Virus record (IMG/VR): IMGVR_UViG_3300013104_000009
Location: 1-47,521 of that record
Reading direction: 5' to 3' (one strand)
From: a virus
DNA length: 47,521 nucleotides
This document shows, one piece after another, positions 33,125 through 41,459 of the stretch (position 1 is the stretch's first letter; every line of letters starts with the position of its first letter). The notes below the pieces were generated by a model that was not told the origin of the DNA, ran no database searches, and saw nothing but the letters and a program-made list of their open reading frames with translations. The translations under genes and the position numbers were made by a program.

Positions 33125-33184
33125 CTTTGTGTTACACTTGCAATGCCGCATGTCACACAACTCCCTATTGTGAGGAATCACCTA

Positions 33185-33364
33185 ATGTCGCCGATGGCTC
33201 CAAACTTCGTCTCTGTCCGGTTGACGGAAGAGGACAAGCAAAACTTCGTGAAGGTTGCCGATGCTGCTGAACGTGCGGTCGGTATCCGATTGTCAACAGC
33301 CGATGTGTACCGTCTTGGTATTAAAGCGCTCGCAGAAAAGCACAACGTGAAGGGTGTCAAGTAA
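33185..33364 (+). CDS. Ribbon-helix-helix-like small protein
   Basis: 59 residues from ATG 33185 with GAGGA upstream. The start FVSVRLTEEDKQNFVKVADA is a beta strand followed by a helix as in Arc/MetJ-type DNA-binding proteins, and the second helix LSTADVYRLGIKALAEKHN completes the fold. It lies just before the primase-helicase gene, which it overlaps if that gene starts at GTG 33354. It could regulate that operon or help at the origin; this is an inference. Confidence 0.72.
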   Translation: MSPMAPNFVSVRLTEEDKQNFVKVADAAERAVGIRLSTADVYRLGIKALAEKHNVKGVK

Positions 33365-33380
33365 CTACCGGGCAGCAAAC

Positions 33381-36008
33381 ATGCACAACTACGACGCACT
33401 ACAGAATGCGTTGAATGGCCCGTTCGCCTATTTGACGCAGTTCCCGCAATTCGTCTTGTGGCAGTTGGAACCGAACCCGCAAGGCGGCAAGCCCCGCAAG
33501 ATGCCGTACCGTGTCGACGGTGCGCGTGGCAGCAGTACGGACCCGACGAGTTGGACAGACGCAGCGACGGCAATGGCTGCCGCGCGCCGTTCCGGTATGG
33601 GGCTCGGCTTTGTGATGACCGACGCAGATCCGATGGTGTTCATTGACGTTGATGGTTGCGTCGTGAATGGTCAATGGGATGCCGACGCACTCGCGACGAT
33701 CGCGCAATTCCCCGGCGCCGCGTTCGAAGTATCCCAATCCTGTACCGGGATGCACTTGTTCGTATGTGGTCAGACGCCCGAAGGTTTCACCGGTCGCAAA
33801 CGCGGCAAGTTCGAATGCTATCGAACCGCGCGTTTCGTTGCGCTCACCGGCACCAACGCAACGGGTAGCGTATTTGACTACGGTGCAAATGTTGCGCAAT
33901 TCATCGCGGATAAGTTCCCGACCGAAGTTAACGACAAAGACGTTGGCCCGTTACGCTATACGACGTCTCCGATTCCCGAGTGGCAAGGACCGACCGACGA
34001 TGACGAGTTGCTGAAACAGTTTCTTGCCGCACCGCGCCCGGCGTCTGCATCCGAAGCGTTCGCATTCCTGAAACCTGACGCACCAGCCGTCAACGCCGTT
34101 GCCGTGAGTAATACCGATCTGTTCAACGCGAACGTTGACGTGTTGTCTGTTGCGTATCCGAGCGATAAGGGCGACGGCTTCGACAAATCGAACGCAGCGT
34201 TCGCGCTCGCATGTCGGCTTGCGTATTGGACCGGCAAGGATTGCGCGCGCATGGAACGGCTGATGAATCGCGCTGCGTTCCGCCGCAGCAAGGCCGACGA
34301 GTATCACGATAGCGCCGTCACGTACATGCAATGGGACGTGATGCGCGCGTGTGCGTTCACCACGCGGGTGATGTTCCAACGTGCTGCCGTTGCGAATGCC
34401 GAAGTTGCCGCCGATGCTCAGTCGGCGTATGACGGCTATTACAACCGCATTGCCGATGCTGGTGACGTGTCGACCATTCGCGGCATCTGTTCAGAAGTTG
34501 GCATTGATCTTCGCATCGATCCGATCAGCCGTAAGTTGCTCGCGGGCCATGTCAACAAGCGCATTACGTTGCTTGGCGAACGCCTGCCAATGAACGATTG
34601 CGAGCAGCTTGTGCGGTTGCGCTCGTCACATCCGGCGCCCGATCGTCAAGCATTGCAGCGTCAGCAGAACATCGCAATGAATCTGCCGGAGGATGCACCG
34701 ACGCTCGCGCCGATCATGACGACTGCGCAAATGCTGGAAGATTTCGTGTTCATTGCCGAAGGGTCGCAAGTTGGTAGCGTGAGCGATCGCAGCTTGTGCT
34801 ACAGCTTCGCTGATTTCCGCAATCTGATGGCAGCGTCGCGCACCATCGCGCCCGATGGCAAGACGTTCGAGCATACCGAAGATTGGCGTGTCCACCCCGG
34901 CCGGCGCAGCGTGTCGTCCCGCACATTCCGTGCGGGCGCACCCGTGCTGACCACCGATCCTAACGGCCGTTGGGCACTCAACATGTGGCGTCCGTCACCG
35001 CCTGCCGCGTACACCATGGACATTGCACCGTTTTACGAACACATCAAATATTTGTTTGGTGAATCAACCGAGCGCTTTCTCGATTGGTTGGCACACATCG
35101 AGCAACAGCCGGGCGTGCTGCCTCATCATGGTTGGCTTCACATTGCCGACAACTTCGGTACGGGGCGCAACTGGTTGTCGTCGGTGCTCGCGCGGTTGTG
35201 GCGCGGGTATGTGGCGCCTAGCGTCAATCTCGATCGGCTCATCATGGGCGATTTCAACGGCCCACTTGCCGGACGAATCCTTGCGGTTGTTGATGAGATT
35301 CGTGCGGGCGGCAGTGAGAACGCGTATCAGATCGAAGGCAAGATTCGCAACATGCTGACGGAAGAAACGCGCGCCATCAATCCGAAGTACGGACGTGAGT
35401 ACATGGAGCACAACGCGTGTCGCTGGCTGCTGTTCTCGAACCACAAGAACGCAATCCCGATGGATGACGGTGACCGCAGATGGGACGTCGTGCATCTGAC
35501 GGCGGATCCACGCCCCGAGCACGTCTATGGATACCTGTACAGCTTGCTCGATCATCCCGGATTTGTCGAAAGCATCCGCGCATGGCTTGGAATGCGTGAC
35601 CTGTCGCGCTTCAATCCGGGCGCCCGGCCGCCGATGACGAAAGCCAAGTCGATGGCGATCGAGGCGAGCAAATCGGATTTCCAGAAAGCTGCGTCGAACA
35701 TTGTGAATCACTGGCCTTCTGACTTCATCACTAGCGCTGACGTTCATTCGATCATGAATGAGGACAGCATGGCGGGAATGGGCAAGAAGCTGACCGCAGC
35801 AATGAAGCATGCGTTGCATGACCGGCAGATGTATTTCGTTGATAAGCAGGTGTACGACCAACAAGGGCAGCGACATCGCATTTGGATTGTTCGCAACGTT
35901 GAATTCTGGATGCAGGATTTGTCGGCTTGGCGCATCAACGACGAGTTGTTGAAGATGGCGGCGATTCCGGGCGGCACCGGTTGGCAAAAGCTGAATTCCA
36001 TATTGTGA
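33381..36008 (+). CDS. Primase-polymerase / helicase fusion
   Basis: 875 residues. Residues about 20-165 are an archaeo-eukaryotic-type primase-polymerase: FIDVDGCV (D89, D91), then SCTGMHLFVCG (S120, H125), then FECYRTARFVALTG. Residues about 580-720 are a DUF5906-type D5-like SF3 helicase: FGTGRNWLSSVL in the Walker A place (593-597), VVDEI as Walker B, LLFSNH as sensor and GDRRW as the arginine finger. The Walker A lysine is missing (GTGRN). It should prime and help unwind phage DNA. A GTG at 33354 gives nine more residues and is an equally possible start. Confidence 0.88.
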   Translation: MHNYDALQNALNGPFAYLTQFPQFVLWQLEPNPQGGKPRKMPYRVDGARGSSTDPTSWTDAATAMAAARRSGMGLGFVMTDADPMVFIDVDGCVVNGQWDADALATIAQFPGAAFEVSQSCTGMHLFVCGQTPEGFTGRKRGKFECYRTARFVALTGTNATGSVFDYGANVAQFIADKFPTEVNDKDVGPLRYTTSPIPEWQGPTDDDELLKQFLAAPRPASASEAFAFLKPDAPAVNAVAVSNTDLFNANVDVLSVAYPSDKGDGFDKSNAAFALACRLAYWTGKDCARMERLMNRAAFRRSKADEYHDSAVTYMQWDVMRACAFTTRVMFQRAAVANAEVAADAQSAYDGYYNRIADAGDVSTIRGICSEVGIDLRIDPISRKLLAGHVNKRITLLGERLPMNDCEQLVRLRSSHPAPDRQALQRQQNIAMNLPEDAPTLAPIMTTAQMLEDFVFIAEGSQVGSVSDRSLCYSFADFRNLMAASRTIAPDGKTFEHTEDWRVHPGRRSVSSRTFRAGAPVLTTDPNGRWALNMWRPSPPAAYTMDIAPFYEHIKYLFGESTERFLDWLAHIEQQPGVLPHHGWLHIADNFGTGRNWLSSVLARLWRGYVAPSVNLDRLIMGDFNGPLAGRILAVVDEIRAGGSENAYQIEGKIRNMLTEETRAINPKYGREYMEHNACRWLLFSNHKNAIPMDDGDRRWDVVHLTADPRPEHVYGYLYSLLDHPGFVESIRAWLGMRDLSRFNPGARPPMTKAKSMAIEASKSDFQKAASNIVNHWPSDFITSADVHSIMNEDSMAGMGKKLTAAMKHALHDRQMYFVDKQVYDQQGQRHRIWIVRNVEFWMQDLSAWRINDELLKMAAIPGGTGWQKLNSIL

Positions 36009-36013
36009 AACGC

Positions 36014-36149
36014 AACACTCAGAACTCAGGTGCACTCAGGTGCTAGAAAAAGGCGCTGTCAAAAAATGTCCCTTACAATGTAGTAAGGTATATACATATA
36101 TGGCTAGCAACTTTCCTGTAGGTCTGAGTGCACCTGAGTTCTGAGTGTT
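36014..36149. repeat. Perfect 26-bp inverted repeat with iterated hexamers (possible origin or control element)
   Basis: Arms at 36014-36039 and 36124-36149 are perfect reverse complements, 84 bp apart. Each arm has three copies of ACTCAG (or CTGAGT) at mirrored spacing. The AT-rich loop holds a smaller hairpin (CCTTAC/GTAAGG, 36071-36088) and TATATACATATATG. The right arm ends six bases before the terminase small-subunit ATG, which has no ribosome site of its own. Iterated hexamers, an AT-rich core and a primase-helicase next door suggest a replication origin; a transcript through it would hide the terminase start. Confidence 0.85.
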
Positions 36150-36154
36150 AGACC

Positions 36155-36961
36155 ATGAAATTGACCATCAAACAGGATGCGTTCGTGTTGGCGTATCTCG
36201 AAACGGGAAACGCATCTGAGGCGTATCGGCGTGCATACAACTGTTCGGGGATGAACTCCAACACGATCAACAACCGTGCGTCTGATCTGATGAAGCACGG
36301 CGGCATCAAGGCTAGGATTGAAGAATCTAGGGAACGAACGTTTGCATCGGCCGCAATTGATCGTGCGGGCGTGCTGTCCCTAATTACCGAACTCGCAACG
36401 GGCAGCGCTGCGGATTTCTCGGAAGTGCAGGTGCGTTGCTGCCGTCACTGTTGGGGCGTGGCGTTCGCGTTCCAATGGAAAAACACGGCCGAGTTTGGAT
36501 ATCGGATGGCTGAGGCACTCGACGCGACGGCGCGCGAATTGGCAGCGTGGGAAAAGGACGTCTCGCTCGGGTCGAAGCGGCCGAAGCCGGATCCGACGCC
36601 CATCCCTACCGACGAAGGGGGCTACGGGTTCGATGTGTTCGCGCAGCCGAACCCCGAGTGTCCCCGCTGTCTTGGCGAAGGGCACACGCAAGCAGTGTTC
36701 AAGGACACTCGCAAATTGAAGGGCGCCGCCAAGCGCCTGTTTGCCGGAGTGAAGCAGACGAAGGATGGATTCGAAATAAAAACGCGCGATCAGGATGCAG
36801 CGCTTAAGATTCTGGCCGCTGAGTACAAGATCGGCGTTGCGCCCGCTGCGAGCGTCAACGTCGGAGTGGGCATCAACGCGCAGGGTGCCGAGAATGTGAC
36901 GGTTGTGTCGGTCGATCCGATGGAAGCGTCGCGACAGTATCAAGAACTGATGAAGGGGTAA
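36155..36961 (+). CDS. Terminase small subunit
   Basis: 268 residues. The N-terminal LTIKQDAFVLAYLETGNASE and AYRRAYN give the terminase small-subunit (Terminase_2) helix-turn-helix that binds the packaging site. A middle part has CCRHCWG (about 90-95) and CPRCLGEGH (about 167-175), which could bind zinc. The ending TRDQDAALKILAAEYKIG and the C-terminal oligomer tail are typical. It would start headful or site-specific packaging with the large subunit at 41976. No ribosome site is seen; the start lies beside the hairpin arm at 36124-36149. Confidence 0.87.
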   Translation: MKLTIKQDAFVLAYLETGNASEAYRRAYNCSGMNSNTINNRASDLMKHGGIKARIEESRERTFASAAIDRAGVLSLITELATGSAADFSEVQVRCCRHCWGVAFAFQWKNTAEFGYRMAEALDATARELAAWEKDVSLGSKRPKPDPTPIPTDEGGYGFDVFAQPNPECPRCLGEGHTQAVFKDTRKLKGAAKRLFAGVKQTKDGFEIKTRDQDAALKILAAEYKIGVAPAASVNVGVGINAQGAENVTVVSVDPMEASRQYQELMKG

Positions 36962-36964
36962 GCG

Positions 36965-37288
36965 ATGGTCTATGTTGACGATATGTATCTAACGGAAATG
37001 GGGCGCTACGGCCGCATGCGGATGTCGCACATGATCGCGGATTCAACGGCCGAACTGATCGACGCGGCGCGATCTGTTGGCGTACAGGCTCGCTGGCTAC
37101 AGAAGAGCGGTACGCATCAAGAACACTTCGATATCTGCATGTCGAAGCGCAAAAAGTTGATCGGACGCGCCAACGTCGTCGAATGTACGGTGAAGGAACT
37201 GACGATCATGTGTATGTATCGGCGCGAACACGGCATTCTGCCCACGTCAATAGCCGTGGCGATGAACTGGTGGAGGAACAAGACATGA
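36965..37288 (+). CDS. DUF4031 protein
   Basis: 107 residues. The start VYVDDMYL and RMRMSHMIADSTAELIDAA followed by WLQKSGTHQEHFDIC are the DUF4031 signatures, a small family common in phages and with no proven activity. It begins three bases after the terminase small-subunit stop and overlaps the next start by four. Confidence 0.85.
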   Translation: MVYVDDMYLTEMGRYGRMRMSHMIADSTAELIDAARSVGVQARWLQKSGTHQEHFDICMSKRKKLIGRANVVECTVKELTIMCMYRREHGILPTSIAVAMNWWRNKT

Positions 37289-37467
37289 GCCAACGACGCG
37301 TCGAGCAGATACCGTGGTGCCGGGCGTGCTACATCATGGACGTAGAGGATTGCGCGATCGCGATATCGCGGGGTCTACTCGATGCCCATGAAGTGACGGC
37401 AGCAGTCAACGCGACGATCATCATTGAGCGCATGATACGAAGCGTGCATCGAAAGCGTCGGTTGTGA
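37285..37467 (+). CDS. Hypothetical small protein
   Basis: 60 residues, coupled to the DUF4031 gene by ATGA. It has WCRACYIMDVEDC (three cysteines) near the start and a basic end. No family recognised. It is last before a terminator. Confidence 0.7.
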   Translation: MSQRRVEQIPWCRACYIMDVEDCAIAISRGLLDAHEVTAAVNATIIIERMIRSVHRKRRL

Positions 37468-37507
37468 TGCGATAATGGTCATGGCAGGACGCCATGATGG
37501 GGAATTA

Positions 37508-37543
37508 GGGCGGTGACGCAGCGATGCGCACCGCCCATTTTTT
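37508..37543. terminator. Terminator between convergent genes
   Basis: GGGCGGTG (37508-37515) pairs with CACCGCCC (37529-37536), followed by ATTTTTT on the plus strand. It separates the rightward terminase/DUF4031 unit from the leftward gene ending at 37542. Confidence 0.85.
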
Positions 37544-37751
37544 ATGCGTAACGACCCATGAACTCGTCGTGAAGGAACTCGATTGCGTTCGCATCGGCGG
37601 ACGCGACGCGGTTGTATTCAGCGTGTTCCGGCGGGAACTCGAAGCATTCGCAGCCTACCAAGCCGATGCGGACCCGCCCGTTATCCAGATGAGCCGTGAA
37701 ATAACCGCCGCAGGTATCTTCTACGATGTATTCGGTGATGTGAGCAGCCAT
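37542..37751 (-). CDS. Hypothetical small leftward protein
   Basis: 69 residues from ATG 37751, preceded by AAGGGGA. It starts MAAHITEYIVEDTCGGYFTA. Acidic and beta-rich, with no family recognised. An operator-containing promoter drives it (37789-37817). The overlapping plus-strand frame lacks a ribosome site, so this strand is preferred. Confidence 0.7.
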   Translation of the reverse strand: MAAHITEYIVEDTCGGYFTAHLDNGRVRIGLVGCECFEFPPEHAEYNRVASADANAIEFLHDEFMGRYA

Positions 37752-37788
37752 TTCGTTCCCCTTCAAATGTTGTGTGACCATGTGTGAC

Positions 37789-37817
37789 ATCATAGACCGT
37801 TACTCACGGTCACGCAA
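37789..37817 (-). promoter_or_regulatory. Promoter with operator in its spacer, leftward
   Basis: On the minus strand TTGCGT, 17 bases, TATGAT. The spacer holds ACCGTGAGTAACGGT (37810-37796), one base off the consensus palindrome. It drives the small gene at 37751. Confidence 0.8.
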
Positions 37818-37831
37818 CAAATATTTGCACG

Positions 37832-38407
37832 TCACGCTTCGACCGTTTCGTCCAAATCGACCGTTGCCGCGTTCGGGTCGGTGCTGGCCGCCATGGTCAT
37901 CAGCTTGGTTGCCATTGCGATCAAATCTTCGCGAGTGCATGACGGTGGGATGAAAATGTGCAAATGGCCGGCGTCGACGCGCACCCCCTCGTGGTGCTCG
38001 GCCGGCTTGCGTGGCGGGCGCACCTTCTCACACGCCAACAGCACTTCGTTGACCGACTTCACCTTAAGCGCCGCTACAAGCGGGCGCAGCGCGGCAACGC
38101 TGTCGACCGGCTTCACACCATCAAGCGCTTGTGCCAAGTCGCCGGACTTTGTCAGATGGTCGTACAGCGCGACGCAGGCGGTTATGCGGCGGTTCACTGC
38201 GCGCCAGTCGAGCGCGCCGGGCTTGTCGCATTGCCAGCCTGCGCCGTTGTAGACCGTCAGCAACGTTTCGCGCCCGAGTCGCTTAGATGGTGCGCATTCG
38301 TACATAACGGCCATCCCAACTGACAGTTCGATTTCGAGTGCTGTTGCCTTGTGCATCGCTGCTTCGACGAGCGCCTTTGTGTATGCGCGGATATGGGTCT
38401 TGTTCAC
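37832..38407 (-). CDS. Hypothetical leftward protein
   Basis: 191 residues from GTG 38407, preceded by AGGGAGA. It starts VNKTHIRAYTKALVEAAMHK and is alpha-helical, with two cysteines near the middle, a basic patch RPPRKPAEHH and an acidic tail. No family recognised. Driven by the operator promoter at 38469-38497. With the next gene it forms a small leftward island inside the rightward half of the genome, so it may be regulatory. Confidence 0.75.
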   Translation of the reverse strand: MNKTHIRAYTKALVEAAMHKATALEIELSVGMAVMYECAPSKRLGRETLLTVYNGAGWQCDKPGALDWRAVNRRITACVALYDHLTKSGDLAQALDGVKPVDSVAALRPLVAALKVKSVNEVLLACEKVRPPRKPAEHHEGVRVDAGHLHIFIPPSCTREDLIAMATKLMTMAASTDPNAATVDLDETVEA

Positions 38408-38468
38408 GGTTATCTCCCTACGGTATGAGTTAAACTGTTGACTTCCAACGGCAAGTGCCGTTAGGATC

Positions 38469-38497
38469 AATCTAGACCGTTAGTAACGGTTTTTCAA
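38469..38497 (-). promoter_or_regulatory. Promoter with a perfect operator palindrome, leftward
   Basis: On the minus strand TTGAAA, 17 bases, TAGATT. The spacer holds the perfect palindrome ACCGTTACTAACGGT (plus 38476-38490). The plus gene at 38526 starts just beyond, so the site could also act on it. Confidence 0.8.
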
Positions 38498-38525
38498 TCT
38501 TTTTATTCTGTAGGGGATTTCTGAC

Positions 38526-38765
38526 ATGCCGAAGGTAAATGACATCGCAAAGAGCACGGCCCATTCGCAACACGCGGAACTGTCGGGCCTGTTGGGCGGC
38601 AAGCCGGCACGGGCGGTTGACGCAAATCCGGAACTGCTCGACGCCAACCAAGCATTGACGGAACGGGTCGCCGAACTCGAAGCCGCACTTGCTGCCGAAC
38701 AAGAAGCGCACGCAGCGACGAAGACCGCGTTGGTGGACGAAGCACAAGACGCGCACGAAGAATAA
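38526..38765 (+). CDS. Small coiled-coil protein
   Basis: 79 residues. Residues about 40-75 form an acidic, Ala/Glu-rich coiled coil (ALTERVAELEAALAAEQEAH). No family recognised. The upstream region holds the perfect operator at 38476-38490. Confidence 0.72.
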   Translation: MPKVNDIAKSTAHSQHAELSGLLGGKPARAVDANPELLDANQALTERVAELEAALAAEQEAHAATKTALVDEAQDAHEE

Positions 38766-38779
38766 AGGACGCCCCCATC

Positions 38780-39481
38780 ATGGCAATTAACGACAATAGC
38801 CGCGCTGATGCGCTGACGGAGGACCTGCGCGGGAAACTTACGCGCCACTTTGAAGATATTGCCGGCCTCGTTTCGTTCGAAGGCGGCCCGACGAAGCGTG
38901 ACCTGCAAACGATCCTTCACGTCGTGCGCGAGGCTCGCAAGCTGCTGGCGGCCCCTGTCGAGCAGCACGAAGCAGCGCCGGCCGGATACTGCGAGCGTGC
39001 TGGCGGTTGCGTGTGCGGCGGCGACCTGCCGCGCGTGCGCGAAGGCTGTTCCGAATGGGTGAGGCCCGCACGGTCCGCCCCGCTCGAAGACACGGGCAAT
39101 GGGGCGGATGAGCGGGCGGCGAATCCAATCGGATATATCCGCGATCTGATCGCAAACGACGCATACGCCATGTCGTTCCAAACGATGGGGAAATATCGCA
39201 CTGCGCTTTTGGCCGCGCTGAATGCACCGGGCACTGAGGTGGCGGGAGCGGCGCCGGCTACAGTGCGTGGGGCGCTCGTTGCTGATGCGCAGCGTTACCG
39301 CGCATTCCGTCTGCTTGCGACGGAGCCGGACGCCGCGACCCGCGAACGGATGATGAGCGCAATGGAGCGCGTGATTGAAGGGCTCATTCCTCAAGATCGT
39401 GTCGAAATGCTGCAAGCGGCCGAACTTGACGCGCTGATCGACGCTGCGATAGCGGCAGCAGGTGAGGCGCGCAATGGCTGA
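38780..39481 (+). CDS. Hypothetical protein with cysteine-rich patch
   Basis: 233 residues. The middle CERAGGCVCGGDLPRVREGC (about residues 71-90) carries five cysteines. The rest is helical, with a long helix RYRAFRLLATEPDAATRERM near the end. No family recognised. Base use is richer in GC than its neighbours. Its stop overlaps the next start by eight bases. Confidence 0.75.
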   Translation: MAINDNSRADALTEDLRGKLTRHFEDIAGLVSFEGGPTKRDLQTILHVVREARKLLAAPVEQHEAAPAGYCERAGGCVCGGDLPRVREGCSEWVRPARSAPLEDTGNGADERAANPIGYIRDLIANDAYAMSFQTMGKYRTALLAALNAPGTEVAGAAPATVRGALVADAQRYRAFRLLATEPDAATRERMMSAMERVIEGLIPQDRVEMLQAAELDALIDAAIAAAGEARNG

Positions 39482-39719
39482 CCTGACCGGCGTTCTGACG
39501 CGTCGCGAATATACGGCGCTTGTGAATGTGATCGAGCATGCGTCAAATGGTGTCGCACGAGTGACGATGCAACGAATGCTTGGCTGTATCGCAAGCTATC
39601 GGGTGATTTGTCATCACCTTGCACCGCTGCTGCACGACGCAATCGCCGCGACCGACGACGCGCAACACAAGGCGCATCTTCAATCGCTGTTGGACGATTT
39701 GAAACGAGGTGAATCGTAG
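39474..39719 (+). CDS. Hypothetical small protein
   Basis: 81 residues from ATG 39474, helical throughout (REYTALVNVIEHASNGVARV), with paired histidines in ICHHLAPLLHD. No family recognised. Confidence 0.7.
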   Translation: MADLTGVLTRREYTALVNVIEHASNGVARVTMQRMLGCIASYRVICHHLAPLLHDAIAATDDAQHKAHLQSLLDDLKRGES

Positions 39720-39747
39720 CAACCTGTGGTACAGTAGTCTCCGCCGT

Positions 39748-39762
39748 AACGTTAGTAACGTT
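39748..39762. promoter_or_regulatory. Variant operator palindrome
   Basis: AACGTTAGTAACGTT is a perfect palindrome about the central G but has A/T in the outer arms where the consensus has C/G. TGGTACAGT at 39727-39735 just upstream is an extended -10-like box. No convincing -35 box is seen. Confidence 0.55.
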
Positions 39763-39795
39763 TAGTCTCCATCAACGTCTGAAAGGATAAACACC

Positions 39796-40023
39796 ATGAG
39801 CGAAGAAACGAACGATCTGCCGACCGCTGCCCCCGTCACGCTGGAAGTGCCGGCCGAACACGCTGACATCATGCAACGCGCGCTGTCGCTGCTGAACCGT
39901 GGCGAACAGTGGGTGACGGACAACATCCACGCCGGGATCAAGCATTTCGAAGATATCTTCGGGATCAAGGCAGAAGATGCAGCCGCGCAACAGGCAACGG
40001 AACAGGCCGCCGACGAGTCGTAA
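39796..40023 (+). CDS. Small acidic hypothetical protein
   Basis: 75 residues and strongly acidic at both ends (MSEETNDLPTAAP and EQAADES). The middle helix ALSLLNRGEQWVTDNIHAGI is amphipathic. GAAAGGA precedes the ATG. No family recognised; small acidic phage proteins often mimic DNA or bind host enzymes. Confidence 0.72.
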   Translation: MSEETNDLPTAAPVTLEVPAEHADIMQRALSLLNRGEQWVTDNIHAGIKHFEDIFGIKAEDAAAQQATEQAADES

Positions 40024-40103
40024 CGTCGGCTTGCTCTTAGCGCGAATCGGTGCGTAATGGGGCATCTCTGACTTAGCGCGATCAGCAACCAAATCGCACC
40101 GTG

Positions 40104-40133
40104 ATACCCCGCCGCGAGCGGGGTATTTTATTT
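40104..40133 (+). terminator. Intrinsic terminator
   Basis: ATACCCCGC (40104-40112) pairs with GCGGGGTAT (40118-40126), followed by TTTATTT. It ends the 38526 unit. Confidence 0.88.
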
Positions 40134-40135
40134 GC

Positions 40136-40164
40136 TTGACGAACCGCTACTTGTGATCCATACT
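40136..40164 (+). promoter_or_regulatory. Strong promoter for the second small-gene run
   Basis: TTGACG, 17 bases, CATACT. This is the best -35 box in the window, and it lacks the operator palindrome. It should drive 40200 to 41939. Confidence 0.75.
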
Positions 40165-40199
40165 TGTCACACATTCACACACACAACGTAGGTGGCGAA

Positions 40200-40403
40200 A
40201 TGGCAAATAACCTGTTTGAGCAACTTTCCGAAGTAGAACGTGACGTCGTGGCGCTTCTGGTTGGCGCTGATAGTCGCGGCCCGTCGTTCAACAACTACGC
40301 TCGTGAAACGCCGGCGTTCGACGGTGCGTTCACGATGGGCGATGCGGCCCGCGCGTATCTTCGCGTTCGTCTTGCAGCACTGGAAGAAATGCGCAACGCC
40401 TAA
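40200..40403 (+). CDS. Hypothetical small protein
   Basis: 67 residues from ATG 40200 (AGGTGGCGAA upstream). It starts MANNLFEQLSEVERDVVALL and is helical and acidic. No family recognised. First gene after the strong promoter at 40136. Confidence 0.72.
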   Translation: MANNLFEQLSEVERDVVALLVGADSRGPSFNNYARETPAFDGAFTMGDAARAYLRVRLAALEEMRNA

Positions 40404-40429
40404 CAACCGCAACACGAAGGGGAACGACG

Positions 40430-40654
40430 ATGAAAGCAATTGAAAGCGCGAATGTCTATTACGCAAACACCTACCTGAGAAAAGCCGGACTGCCGACGTA
40501 CGACGAGCTTGTCGCTGCGCTGCGCGCGATGACGGAAGTCGGAAAGCCAGTGCTAGCCGATCTGCCGAACCTGAGCCCTGAACTGAAAGCGCAGAAAGCG
40601 CATGCGTCCTATCTCGGAGCGCGCGACCTGCTCGGCAAGATCGACGCCGCCTAA
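40430..40654 (+). CDS. Hypothetical small protein
   Basis: 74 residues, GGGGAACGACG upstream, starting MKAIESANVYYANTYLRKAG. Helical; no family recognised. Confidence 0.72.
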   Translation: MKAIESANVYYANTYLRKAGLPTYDELVAALRAMTEVGKPVLADLPNLSPELKAQKAHASYLGARDLLGKIDAA

Positions 40655-40681
40655 CAACCGCGCCCGCTACAGGAGAAAGAC

Positions 40682-40867
40682 ATGTACGAATATCAAATCC
40701 GTATCAAAACTGACGAAGTGGTGATTATGACGAAATGGGATGCCGATCAACTGTATGTACGCAAGTGCATTGCGGAATTGGCGAAAGCATACGGCATGGA
40801 GCGCATCACGGTTGCGCAGCGCAGTCTTGAAATGACGATTGAGCCGGCTGAACTTTTCGGGGTGTAA
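40682..40867 (+). CDS. Hypothetical small protein
   Basis: 61 residues with AGGAGA upstream. Beta-alpha-beta pattern (EYQIRIKTDEVVIM, then LYVRKCIAELAKAYG). No family recognised. Two bases separate it from the next start. Confidence 0.72.
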   Translation: MYEYQIRIKTDEVVIMTKWDADQLYVRKCIAELAKAYGMERITVAQRSLEMTIEPAELFGV

Positions 40868-40869
40868 CC

Positions 40870-41274
40870 ATGAACTTGCAAGAACTGGAACGACTGTTGA
40901 TCGAAGCGCAACGCGCACTTGATCAGAACATGACGCACGTCGCGGTGCGCGCGATCGTCGCCGCGAAACTGATGGTTCAGGCCGAAGCGGCAACAGCGCT
41001 CGATGGTGTCGAGCGCGGAACGGGCCAGACGTCGCGTCAGATGCTTGCGGCACCGATCGGCGCGACGTTCGTCGTCAAGGACGGCATGAGCGATTACGCG
41101 ATACAGCTTTCCCACATGCTCGGGCGTGGCGACCTGACGATCGTTTGGGAATCGGCTATTCTCCGGTCGACGCGTACGTGGGGTGCAGTAGTTGTCGACC
41201 ATGCGGTGACGTTGAGCGAAGCCGACGCAGTGCGGATTGCCAATATCTCGATCAACAACCGGATCGTACCGTGA
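40870..41274 (+). CDS. Hypothetical protein
   Basis: 134 residues. The first 50 are helical (LQELERLLIEAQRALDQNMT); the rest is mixed with a beta-rich TWGAVVVDHAVTLSEADAV. Its stop overlaps the next start by four bases (GTGA). No family recognised. Confidence 0.75.
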   Translation: MNLQELERLLIEAQRALDQNMTHVAVRAIVAAKLMVQAEAATALDGVERGTGQTSRQMLAAPIGATFVVKDGMSDYAIQLSHMLGRGDLTIVWESAILRSTRTWGAVVVDHAVTLSEADAVRIANISINNRIVP

Positions 41275-41459
41275 CGAAATACCGCGTCGAATATCGCGTG
41301 TTGGTCAGAGAGCCGGTGCGCGTCGGGCCACTTACAATCGACGTCGGCGTGTGGTGGTCGGAACGGTGGGAACATCGCACCGAGCATGTCAATGCCGCCG
41401 AACTCGACGCGTTGTTGGCCCGTGGCGTGCACGTACTATTTGTGAAGGAATCGCGATGA
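41271..41459 (+). CDS. Hypothetical small protein
   Basis: 62 residues from GTG 41271, coupled to both neighbours. Beta-rich (KYRVEYRVLVREPVRVGPLT) with a tryptophan pair. No family recognised. Confidence 0.7.
   Translation: MTKYRVEYRVLVREPVRVGPLTIDVGVWWSERWEHRTEHVNAAELDALLARGVHVLFVKESR

Noticed and set aside
36014-36149. Inverted repeat as the ends of an insertion sequence
   Set aside because: Only 84 bases lie between the arms, with no transposase and no target-site duplication.
37524-37787. Plus-strand frame opposite the leftward small gene
   Set aside because: It starts inside the terminator stem without a ribosome site; the minus frame has a promoter, operator and AAGGGGA site.
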